From UBA6522 sp965221035 (lineage in GTDB: Bacteria > Pseudomonadota > Gammaproteobacteria > Steroidobacterales > Rariloculaceae): DNA of 64,000 bases. This document shows positions 56,737 to 64,000 of this stretch, one piece after another. Positions within the stretch are counted from its first letter, which is position 1. Every line of letters starts with the position of its first letter. The stretch spans positions 1,302,001 through 1,366,000 of the forward strand of contig OZ244860.1 in the NCBI GenBank assembly GCA_965221035.1. Direction: 5' to 3'. The notes under the pieces are model-generated. The model was not told the DNA's origin and did no database searches. It saw nothing but the letters and a program-made list of their open reading frames with translations. The position numbers were made by a program, and so were the translations under genes.

Positions 56737-59700
56737 GCCGCCTTTTCCTCCAAAATGCCCTCAAGCCGATCTTCGAGATCGTCCGCCGCCTGGCGCAACG
56801 CTTCGAGTGTCGACTCGTCGGGGGACCAGAAATTTCGTTCGTTCGCTTCAAGCAACCGGCCGGCTATCCTGGCGGTCGCCTTGGGATTGAGTTCGGCCAG
56901 ACGTTCGCGCATGCGGTCGTCGAGCACGAAGGTGTCCGAGAGCCTCTGGTAGACCCACGGGTCGACGGCCTTCGCGGTGGCGGACCACCCCATGGTGTTG
57001 GTCACGTGCACTTCGATCTGGCGTACGCCCTCGAACCCGTGCCGCAGCATGGCTTCGTACCATTTGGGGTTCAGCGCCCGGGTGCGGGTTTCGAGGTGCA
57101 CCTGCTCGCCCAGCGTGCGTACGACATGTTCGCCTTGCGTCCCGTCGCTGATGTATACCGGCGCGGAACGTCCGCTGGCCTGCTCCACCGCCCGGCTGAT
57201 GCCGCCGAGGGTATCGAAGTAGTGGTCGACCGTGGTGACCCCGAGTTCCACCGAGTCGAGGTTCTGGTGCGCCAGGTCGACATCCGCCAGGGCGCTGGAC
57301 AACAACCCTCGCTGCGAACTGACGGCCCCCTTGCGCGAATAGGCAAATGACTTGCGCGCCATGTAAACGTCCGCCAGCTCGTCCTCGTCCTGCCAGCGGC
57401 TGCTGGCGACCAGGTTGTTGACATTGGAGCCGTAGGCTCCATCGGCATTGCTGAAGACACGAAGGGCCGCCGTCTCCATGTCGCAGCCATGCGCCTTGCT
57501 GAACGCGCGCGCGTTGCGGCGCACGAAATTGTGATCGTCGGGCTCGTCCGCCGTGGCCGCGAGGTAGGCCGCTTCGGCGAGCATTTGCGCCTGGGCGGGC
57601 AACAGGTCCCGGAAGATGCCCGAAAGGGTCACCACGACGTCGATTCTGGGCCGTCCAAGTTCGGCCAGCGGCACCAGTGTGGCACCGGACAGCCGCCCGT
57701 AACTGTCGAAGCGGGGCCTGGCGCCGATCAGCGCCAGCGCCTGGGAAACCGGTGCGCCTTCGGTCTTCAGGTTGTCCGTGCCCCACAAGACCAGCGCAAC
57801 GGACTCGGGGAACCCGTTGCCGTCCCGGAGGTGCCGTTCGAGGAGGCGTTCGGCCTGGCGCGCGCCCTGCTCTATCGCGAAGGCGCTGGGGATGCGCAGC
57901 GGATCGAACCCGTGCATGTTTCGACCCGTAGGCAACACGCCCGGATTCTGCAACAGGTCGGCTCCCGGTACCGGTGGAATGAATCGCCCATCCAGTGCGC
58001 GCAGTACGGCGGGTATCTCGACGTTTTCCGCCAGCAGGGCCGCGTTCGCCGCGAGTTTCCCGAGTATCGGCCGAAGTTCGCCGCCGTCCTGCTCGGAACA
58101 GTGACGCAGCGCGTCGTCAGCGGACCCGCCATGCACGAGCGTTTCGATCGCAGCCCGTTCCACTCGTCGGCCGTGGGAAGCCTCCGCCATGGCGAGGAGC
58201 AGCTCGGAGCGTTCCGAAGCGGTCGGAGTGCCGCCGAGGACGTGCAGTCCGTAGGGGATCAAAGTGCGCTCGAGCTCGTCCAGCGCGGCACGAATTCCGG
58301 CCACTGACGCCCCGGCGTCGGCATGGCCGTCGTCCGCGGGCACCAGGTCCATCGCCGCCGCCTGTGAACGAATCAGTCGGACCAACTCGTCCCGCTCGTT
58401 CGCGTCCGCCTCTTCAGGCAGCGCCCGCCAGCGCGCGATTGTCGACTTGATGTCCTGAAAGCCGCGCAGCAGCCCGGCGTTCGCGACCGGCGGAGTCAGG
58501 TAGCTGATCAGTGTCGCCGCCGATCGGCGCTTGGCGATGGTGCCTTCGGAAGGGTTGTTGGACGCGTAGAGGTAAAAGTTCGGCAGACTGCCGATCAGGC
58601 GGTCGGGCCAGCACGCCGCGGCCAGCCCGCACTGCTTGCCGGGCATGAATTCCAGCGCCCCGTGGGTACCGAAATGGAGCACGGCGTTGGCGGCGAAGTC
58701 CTCGCCAAGGTAACGATAGAAGGCCGAGAACGCGTGGGTCGGGGCGAAGCCCCTGTCGAACAGCAGGCGCATCGGGTCGCCTTCGTAGCCGAACGACGGC
58801 TGGATGCCCACCAGGACATTGCCGAAGCGCTCGCCCAGGACGAACAGCGAGGCCCCGTCGGACAGTTGCCGGCCCGGCGCCGGACCCCACTGGGCCTCGA
58901 TCTCTTCCAGCCAGCGCTCGCGCCGGACATGATCATGCAAGCCAATCCGGGCATGAACGTTGGCGTCGGTTCCGTAACGGGACGAGTTGCCACCCAGCAG
59001 CCGCTCGCGCAGTTCGTCGGCGCTGCCGGGGGTGTCCACCGAGTAGCCTTCGGCCTTGAGAGCGTTCAACGTGCGGTAGACGGATTCGAAAACCGAAAGG
59101 TAGGCGGCGGTTCCGGTGTTGCCCCCGTTCGGCGGATAGTCGAACAGCACGATGGCCACCCTGCGCTCGGCGACCGGAGTGCGCCGCAGCGCCGCCAGCC
59201 TGACGACCCGGGCGGCCAGCATCGCGGCGCGCTCCTCGTGAACGCGCATGTCGCCGTGACCGGTATCCCCGTGGGTCGAGGCGCGCCCGCCGACCACCAT
59301 CGGGCCCGTGCCGCCGTCGAGTTCCGGCAAGGCGACCATCAGGGTCGCTTCAACGGGCAGATGGCCGCGAGACGACCCTTCCCATTCCTCGATGGTTTGA
59401 AATTCGACCGGGTGGGCCGCCACATAGGGCACGTCGAGCGCGCTCAACAGGTCGACGGCGGCGGGCGAGTCGTTGTAGGCGGGACCGCCCACCAGCGAGA
59501 ATCCGGTCAGCGAGATCAGCACGTCGATGCCGATGCCGTCGTCCGCGAGATAGAAGCGCTCGACCGCCGGGCGCGCGTCGAGTCCGCCGGCAAACACCGG
59601 CACCACTTTAAGACCCCGTGATTCCAGGGCGCGGATCACGCCATCGTAGTGGCCTGTGTCGCCAGCCAGCACGTACGAACGCAACAGCAGCACGCCCACC

Positions 59701-60428
59701 GTTCCACGATCCGACTCCGGTCCGGCCGGCAAATCGCCAACGCTTTCGGTGATTCGACGCTTCATGTCGGGGTGGTAGAGCCCCACGTCCGGATACTCGG
59801 CCGGCGGCTTCGCCCTCACCCCGGTCACGGGATCGCCCTGTTCCGTGCCCACGTATCGATCCAGCAGGAAGCGAACCATGTTCAGGAGGTTCTGCCCGGA
59901 ACCCGAGGTCCAGTACTGCAGCGTCAGGAACCAGGCGCGCAGATCCTGGGACTTGCCGGGTATGAACCGCAGGATCCGGGGGATGCGCTTGAGGATGGCC
60001 AACTGGCGCGCGCCTGGTGAAGACTTCCGTCCTTTCGGCGCCAACCGGCTCAGCCAGGAGCCAGGCCCATCCATGCTGAGGCGCCCCATGCGCGTCAGGC
60101 GCATGACTTCCGGCGCGGACATGCAGGCGATCATGGCCTTGCAACCCTCACGCCGCGCTTCGAGATCCGGCAGGATGGCCTGAATGTGTTCGTCCACGAA
60201 GAGCATGGTGGCGATCACGATGTCCGCCTCGGCGATGGCCTGTCGGCATCGCTTGAGACGTTGCGGATGACTGCGCCAGTCGGTCGCGGCGAACAGGTTC
60301 AACTCAAGCGCCGGGACCTGCCGTCGCAGCGTGCGCCGGGCGCTCAGCGCGGCGCTCGCCAGGTGGCCGTCCAGGGTAACGATAACGACCCTGGGAGGCG
60401 CTTCAGCTGCTGAAGTGGCTTTTCGCAT
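56733..60428 (-). CDS. bchH: Magnesium chelatase subunit H
   Basis: Porphyrin-binding catalytic subunit of Mg chelatase, 1231 residues, close to the family's usual length. Recognisable blocks include VVIVTLDGHLASA at the N-terminus, FGTHGALEFMPGKQCGLAAA with the proposed active-site His/Glu, NLYYYAANNPSEATIAKRR-like FYLYASNNPSEGTIAKRR, and NTMGWSATAKAVDPWVYQRL near the C-terminus. Its 5' end overlaps bchB by 26 nt. Confidence 0.97.
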   Translation of the reverse strand: MRKATSAAEAPPRVVIVTLDGHLASAALSARRTLRRQVPALELNLFAATDWRSHPQRLKRCRQAIAEADIVIATMLFVDEHIQAILPDLEARREGCKAMIACMSAPEVMRLTRMGRLSMDGPGSWLSRLAPKGRKSSPGARQLAILKRIPRILRFIPGKSQDLRAWFLTLQYWTSGSGQNLLNMVRFLLDRYVGTEQGDPVTGVRAKPPAEYPDVGLYHPDMKRRITESVGDLPAGPESDRGTVGVLLLRSYVLAGDTGHYDGVIRALESRGLKVVPVFAGGLDARPAVERFYLADDGIGIDVLISLTGFSLVGGPAYNDSPAAVDLLSALDVPYVAAHPVEFQTIEEWEGSSRGHLPVEATLMVALPELDGGTGPMVVGGRASTHGDTGHGDMRVHEERAAMLAARVVRLAALRRTPVAERRVAIVLFDYPPNGGNTGTAAYLSVFESVYRTLNALKAEGYSVDTPGSADELRERLLGGNSSRYGTDANVHARIGLHDHVRRERWLEEIEAQWGPAPGRQLSDGASLFVLGERFGNVLVGIQPSFGYEGDPMRLLFDRGFAPTHAFSAFYRYLGEDFAANAVLHFGTHGALEFMPGKQCGLAAACWPDRLIGSLPNFYLYASNNPSEGTIAKRRSAATLISYLTPPVANAGLLRGFQDIKSTIARWRALPEEADANERDELVRLIRSQAAAMDLVPADDGHADAGASVAGIRAALDELERTLIPYGLHVLGGTPTASERSELLLAMAEASHGRRVERAAIETLVHGGSADDALRHCSEQDGGELRPILGKLAANAALLAENVEIPAVLRALDGRFIPPVPGADLLQNPGVLPTGRNMHGFDPLRIPSAFAIEQGARQAERLLERHLRDGNGFPESVALVLWGTDNLKTEGAPVSQALALIGARPRFDSYGRLSGATLVPLAELGRPRIDVVVTLSGIFRDLLPAQAQMLAEAAYLAATADEPDDHNFVRRNARAFSKAHGCDMETAALRVFSNADGAYGSNVNNLVASSRWQDEDELADVYMARKSFAYSRKGAVSSQRGLLSSALADVDLAHQNLDSVELGVTTVDHYFDTLGGISRAVEQASGRSAPVYISDGTQGEHVVRTLGEQVHLETRTRALNPKWYEAMLRHGFEGVRQIEVHVTNTMGWSATAKAVDPWVYQRLSDTFVLDDRMRERLAELNPKATARIAGRLLEANERNFWSPDESTLEALRQAADDLEDRLEGILEEKAA

Positions 60429-61962
60429 CGTACAGCGTATCCACGGTGATCGTTCTCACGCCCTGTTCGCGGGCGAAGATTTCGGTGTTTCGACGAGCCT
60501 TGTTGCGGACGAAGAAGGGGATTTTCTTAAGTTCCCGTTCCGCTTCCGACTCCCATGACAACAGCTCGACGCCGGATTCGACGGTCGAGTTGGCCGCCAC
60601 GTGCTGGTCCGGGCCCGCGGCGGCCCTGCCGGCATGTCCCACATGGGAAGGTCCGGCTTCCTCGTTGAACTCGAAGTCGTCGCGAAACATCGTCAGCAGG
60701 TGTTCCTCCAGCCCCATCGTCAGCGGCTGCACCCAGGTGTCGAACAGGTTGTTGGCGCCCTCGTATCCCATTTGGGGCGCGTAGCGGGCGGGAAAATCCT
60801 GAACGTGCACCGGAGACGAAATCACGGCGCAGGGAATTCCAAGTCGCTTGGCGATATGCCGTTCCATCTGGGTCCCAAGGACAAGCTCCGGGCGCAGCTC
60901 TTCGACCCGCGCTTCGACTTCCAGGTAGTCGTCGGTGATGAGTGGCTCGACTCCGTACTCGGCGGCCGCGGCGCGCACGTTCCGGGCCAGTTCACGGGAA
61001 TAGCTTCCCAGCCCGACCACCTCGAAGCACAATTCCCTTGCGGCGACCCGGGCCGCGGCGACAGCGTGAGTCGCGTCGCCGAAGATGAAGACGCGCTTGC
61101 CGGTCAGGTAGGTGGAGTCCACGGATCTGGAATACCACGGAAATCGCAGGGTCGACGGCGCCTCAGTCGGATCCGCATCCACCAGATTGGCAACCTCGTC
61201 GAGGAAATCCCGCGTCGCGCCGACACCGATGGGGACGGTCCTGGTATAAGGTTGTCGAAACGCGCGCTGCAGCCAGCGCGCCGTCGTCTCGGCGATTTCC
61301 GGATACAGCACTACGTTGAAGTCGGCCTCCGGGATCCGGACCAGGTCATGGGCGGTGGCGCCGAGTGGAGCCACCAGGGCCACATCCACGCCGACGCTGT
61401 CCAGCAGGCCGCTGATCTCGCGAATGTCGTCGCGATGCCGGAATCCCAATGCGGTGGGACCCAGCAGGTTGCAGCACGGGCGGCGGCCCGTGCGAGGGTG
61501 CCCGCCCGAGGACTCCGGCCGCGGCCGGGCCAGCGCGCGTACCAGGTGGTAGAAGGTTTCGCTCGCGCCCCAGTTTTCCTTCCGCTGATACGCGGGAAGC
61601 TCGAGCGGCACGATGGGTATGGGAAGGTCAAGCCCTCCGGCGAGGCCGCCGGGATCGTCCTGGAGCAGTTCGGCCGTGCACGACGCGCCCACCAGCATGG
61701 CGTCGGGTTCGAAACGCTCGTAGGCGTCCCGAACGGTTCTCTTGAACAGCTCGGCCGTGTCGCTGCCCAGGTCCCGGGCCTGGAAGGTCGTATACGAAAC
61801 CGGCGGCCGCGCGGACAAGCGTTCGATCATGGTGAACAGCAGGTCCGCGTAGGTGTCGCCCTGCGGCGCGTGGAGCACGTAATGCACGCCCCGCATGGCC
61901 GTCGCGACCCGCATGGCGCCGACATGCGGGGGCCCCTCGTAGGTCCAGAGCGCAAGCTGCAT
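60403..61962 (-). CDS. bchB: Light-independent protochlorophyllide reductase subunit B
   Basis: With BchN it binds and reduces the C17-C18 bond of protochlorophyllide, 519 residues. MQLALWTYEGPPHVGAMRVA is the family start; its Asp/Tyr region and AVISSPVHVQDFPARYAPQM plus GYEGANNLFDTWVQPLTMGL are conserved. The C-terminal PWESEAERELKKIPFFVRNK-like segment is present (SWESEAERELKKIPFFVRNK). It follows the bchN stop with no gap. Confidence 0.97.
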   Translation of the reverse strand: MQLALWTYEGPPHVGAMRVATAMRGVHYVLHAPQGDTYADLLFTMIERLSARPPVSYTTFQARDLGSDTAELFKRTVRDAYERFEPDAMLVGASCTAELLQDDPGGLAGGLDLPIPIVPLELPAYQRKENWGASETFYHLVRALARPRPESSGGHPRTGRRPCCNLLGPTALGFRHRDDIREISGLLDSVGVDVALVAPLGATAHDLVRIPEADFNVVLYPEIAETTARWLQRAFRQPYTRTVPIGVGATRDFLDEVANLVDADPTEAPSTLRFPWYSRSVDSTYLTGKRVFIFGDATHAVAAARVAARELCFEVVGLGSYSRELARNVRAAAAEYGVEPLITDDYLEVEARVEELRPELVLGTQMERHIAKRLGIPCAVISSPVHVQDFPARYAPQMGYEGANNLFDTWVQPLTMGLEEHLLTMFRDDFEFNEEAGPSHVGHAGRAAAGPDQHVAANSTVESGVELLSWESEAERELKKIPFFVRNKARRNTEIFAREQGVRTITVDTLYDAKSHFSS

Positions 61963-63288
61963 TCAGACCTCCAGCCCCGCGCGGCGCGTCAACGGACGGG
62001 AGAACAGCTCGGCCAGGTCTCCGGCCTGCTCATAACCATGAATGGGTGAAAAGACCAACTCGATCGACCACTTGGTGGTGAACCCTTCGGCCTCCAGCGG
62101 GTTCGCCAGGCCCATACCGCAAACGACCAGGTCGGGGTGCGCCTCGCGGCACCGATCAAGCTGTTTCTCGACATCCTGGCCCTCGCTGAGCCGCGTATCG
62201 GCGGGCAGCCGATCGAGTTCGGCGGCCAGGTGCTCCTTGTGAATGTGGGGCGAGCCCACCTCGACCAGTTCCATTGACAGCTCGCTGGCGAGAAACCGGG
62301 CCAGCGGAACCTCCAGCTGGGAATCGGGAAAGAAGAAGATGCGCTTGCCGGCCAGCAACTCCCTGTGCCGGGCAAGCGACTGGTCCGCACGCCGGCGCGC
62401 CGACTCGGTCACCTCTAGGAGCCGCTCCGGGGCGCAATCCCAGACGGAAGCGGCCGCGGACAGCCAGGCGGTGGTCCCTTCCGACCCCAGCGGAAAGGGC
62501 GCCGCAAGCCGCCTGGCGCCCCGTTCCTCCAGCGCGCGCGCCGTTTCCGCCAGAAACGGCTGCGCCAGCAGGAAATGCGTGTTGGGTCCAACCGGCGGAA
62601 GGTCCGCGGCCCATCGCGGCGGCAGCATCCTCACGGGGCCGATGCCGAGCTGGTCGAAAATCCGCCTGAACTGATCCTCGACGGGCTCGGGCAACGCGCC
62701 CACGATCAACAGGTCGGGCTCGGCGGACTCTGTTTGCGCCGGCAGTTCCGGAACCATGGAAGCCAGACAGGTGTCCTCACCCTGTGTGAAGGTGGTTTCT
62801 ATTCCGCTGCCCGAGTAGTTCAGCACCCGGACGCCGGGCGAGAACTCCCGGTTGAGGCGCTCGGCGGTACGCGACAGGTCGAGCTTGATCACTTCGGAGG
62901 GACACGAACCCACCAGGAACAGCAGCCGAATGTCCGGCCGCCGCTGCAGCAACTCCCGGACCACGCGGTCGAGTTCCTCGTTCATGTCCGCCAGGCCCGC
63001 CAGGTCGCGCTCCTCCATGATGGCCGTGGCGAATCGCGGCTCGGCGAAGATCATTACCCCCGCCGCGGACTGAATGAGGTGTGCGCAGGTACGCGACCCG
63101 ACCACCAGGAAGAATGCGTCCTGAATCTTGCGGTGCAACCAGACGATGCCCGTCAATCCGCAGAAGACCTCCCGCTGGCCCCGTTGCTTGAGCACAGGCT
63201 GGCCGGGCCCCGCCTTGGCCACGAACGCCGAGTTGTCGCAGCCGGCGGCGGAGACCCGCGCGACCGGCTCGGAACGGTTCATTTCCAT
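61963..63288 (-). CDS. bchN: Light-independent protochlorophyllide reductase subunit N
   Basis: Partner of BchB carrying three Cys ligands of the NB cluster, 441 residues. EVFCGLTGIVWLHRKIQDAF and VVGSRTCAHLIQSAAGVMIF hold conserved Cys, and LFLVGSCPSEVIKLDL holds the third. The start overlaps bchF by 10 nt; ATG 63282 is an alternative. Confidence 0.97.
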   Translation of the reverse strand: MEMNRSEPVARVSAAGCDNSAFVAKAGPGQPVLKQRGQREVFCGLTGIVWLHRKIQDAFFLVVGSRTCAHLIQSAAGVMIFAEPRFATAIMEERDLAGLADMNEELDRVVRELLQRRPDIRLLFLVGSCPSEVIKLDLSRTAERLNREFSPGVRVLNYSGSGIETTFTQGEDTCLASMVPELPAQTESAEPDLLIVGALPEPVEDQFRRIFDQLGIGPVRMLPPRWAADLPPVGPNTHFLLAQPFLAETARALEERGARRLAAPFPLGSEGTTAWLSAAASVWDCAPERLLEVTESARRRADQSLARHRELLAGKRIFFFPDSQLEVPLARFLASELSMELVEVGSPHIHKEHLAAELDRLPADTRLSEGQDVEKQLDRCREAHPDLVVCGMGLANPLEAEGFTTKWSIELVFSPIHGYEQAGDLAELFSRPLTRRAGLEV

Positions 63289-63830
63289 GTTGCCGACGGC
63301 TCCCAGGCCGGTGGTCCGGCGCGCGTCGCGGCCTTGTCACCGGTCATTCGCGCCGCCCTCAGCTTGAGCAGAAACTGCACCGCGTTGACGACATAGGCCG
63401 CGTAGGCCACCAGCGCAAGCATCATCTGCTCCCTGACGGGCATGAGATCCAGCACCAATGCGAGCAGATAGGCGGTGTGCAGCGCGAGCACCACCATGCT
63501 GACGACGTCTTCCCAGAAGAAGGGCCGGGCGAACAGGTAACGCCCGAAGACGTCCTTCTCCCACAGCGACCCCGTGATCATGATCGCGTACAGGACCAGT
63601 GTCTTGACAACAATGGAAACGGTGGCCGCCTCCTGCCCGGCACCGGTCTGAAGGTATCGGACCACCAGCAAGACACTCACGGCACATACCAGGAACTGGG
63701 CGGGCGCCAGCCAGCCCTGAACCCGGGTCCACCCGGATGCATCGCGTCTGGCTCGCTGTTCGCGCGTATACAGAGGCGGTTTTTGGGGCGCCCGCGACGG
63801 GCGGTTTGTAAACCTCACTTGACAGGTCAT
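63279..63830 (-). CDS. bchF: 3-vinyl bacteriochlorophyllide hydratase
   Basis: Hydrates the C3 vinyl group, a step on the way to bacteriochlorophyll a; membrane protein of about 183 residues with four hydrophobic helices. YTREQRARRDASGWTRVQGW and LAPAQFLVCAVSVLLVVRYL form the family start, and LWEKDVFGRYLFARPFFWED is the most conserved loop. The start is uncertain: ATG 63830 leaves a ~30-nt leader after the predicted promoter, whereas ATG 63854 would be almost leaderless. First gene of the long leftward operon. Confidence 0.92.
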   Translation of the reverse strand: MTCQVRFTNRPSRAPQKPPLYTREQRARRDASGWTRVQGWLAPAQFLVCAVSVLLVVRYLQTGAGQEAATVSIVVKTLVLYAIMITGSLWEKDVFGRYLFARPFFWEDVVSMVVLALHTAYLLALVLDLMPVREQMMLALVAYAAYVVNAVQFLLKLRAARMTGDKAATRAGPPAWEPSATWK

Positions 63831-63848
63831 CCCTGAGAGGGCTAATAA

Positions 63849-63867
63849 TGTCATTATTGGTTGGACA
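63849..63867. promoter_or_regulatory. PpsR-like inverted repeat at the bchF start, spacing one base too long
   Basis: TGTC and GACA flank an 11-nt spacer (TGT-N13-ACA), one base more than the consensus. It touches the predicted -10 of the bchF promoter. Binding is uncertain because of the spacing. Confidence 0.35.
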
Positions 63868-63895
63868 ATCTAGTCCGCTGTAGCGCATGTGTCAA
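63867..63895 (-). promoter_or_regulatory. Predicted bchF promoter
   Basis: On the minus strand TTGACA (63895-63890), 17 nt and TAGATT (63872-63867), hexamers and spacing identical to the bchC promoter. It would drive the run bchF to crtB, in which most genes overlap or lie within 25 nt. Confidence 0.6.
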
Positions 63896-63929
63896 CTAAC
63901 AAGAACGTAAGGTAACATTGACATTTACC

Positions 63930-64000
63930 ATGATCGCCCTGCGTCCTTCCCGCCCTGGTCTCCGTCACCCGTGCACTTCCGGCGCTTCGGGATGCGCTCT
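63930..64000 (+). CDS. Possible start of a rightward gene cut by the window edge
   Basis: An ATG at 63930 opens a frame to the edge (MIALRPSRPGLRHPC...), preceded by AAGGT about 16 nt upstream. 23 full codons are too few to judge; I do not recognise it and it may be chance. Confidence 0.2.
   Translation, partial: MIALRPSRPGLRHPCTSGASGCA

Overview
The window is a photosynthesis gene region of an anoxygenic phototrophic proteobacterium (a type-II reaction-centre purple bacterium or an aerobic anoxygenic phototroph). The DNA is GC-rich. The gene order bchFNBHLM-lhaA-puhABC-acsF-puhE-bchIDO-crtIB / crtDC / crtEF-bchCXYZ-pufBALMC is the classical proteobacterial cluster. The gammaproteobacterial-looking flank (dtd, tatABC, a POT peptide transporter, a lipoprotein sulfatase, a DUF481 protein) makes a gammaproteobacterium my best guess, but this is an inference. 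No rRNA, tRNA, CRISPR or transposase was recognised.

Layout. (1) 1-11474, minus strand: one uninterrupted reading frame of at least 3824 codons that runs off the left edge. It encodes a secreted protein with fibronectin-III, cadherin-like and putative-Ig domains and several families of long internal repeats. (2) 11.86-22.2 kb: housekeeping and accessory genes: dtd, tatA, a cytochrome c/beta-propeller gene and a PIN toxin-antitoxin pair lying antisense between tatA and tatBC, a POT transporter, a sulfatase, an aminotransferase, a DUF481 protein and a 55-aa membrane protein. (3) 22.35-25.2 kb, plus strand: LH2 operon pucBA, an unrecognised repeat protein and pucC. (4) 25.2-30 kb: def, ppsR, bphP (bacteriophytochrome) and convergent bphO (heme oxygenase), which together form a light-sensing module. 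(5) 30.1-40.9 kb, minus strand: crtEF-bchCXYZ-pufBALMC. (6) 41.0-43.5 kb, plus strand: crtDC. (7) 43.4-63.8 kb, minus strand: one long, tightly overlapped run from bchF to crtB.

How it works together. bchH/I/D (with bchO), bchM, acsF, bchL/N/B, bchX/Y/Z, bchF and bchC cover most steps from protoporphyrin IX to bacteriochlorophyllide a. bchG, bchP and the anaerobic cyclase bchE are not in the window. CrtE, B, I, C, D and F give carotenoids of the spirilloxanthin series. PufLM/PuhA with PufC form the reaction centre and its cytochrome donor, PufBA form LH1, and PucBA form LH2. Two PucC/LhaA-type MFS proteins and PuhB/C/E serve assembly. PpsR is expected to repress these operons through TGT-N12-ACA sites. 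Perfect sites were found before pucB and between crtE and crtD, and imperfect ones before bchC and bchF. The BphP encoded next to ppsR has no kinase domain and is likely a far-red antirepressor of PpsR, with its biliverdin supplied by BphO.

Most notable observations: the LH2 alpha subunit has Phe44-Leu45, the B800-820 (LH3) signature; PpsR has no cysteine at all; the bchC, bchF and crtE promoters share one layout (TTGACA, 17 nt, TAGxxT) with a PpsR-like site touching the -10; an unrecognised repeat protein sits inside the puc operon; and the giant surface protein contains a recurrent module of about 150 residues.
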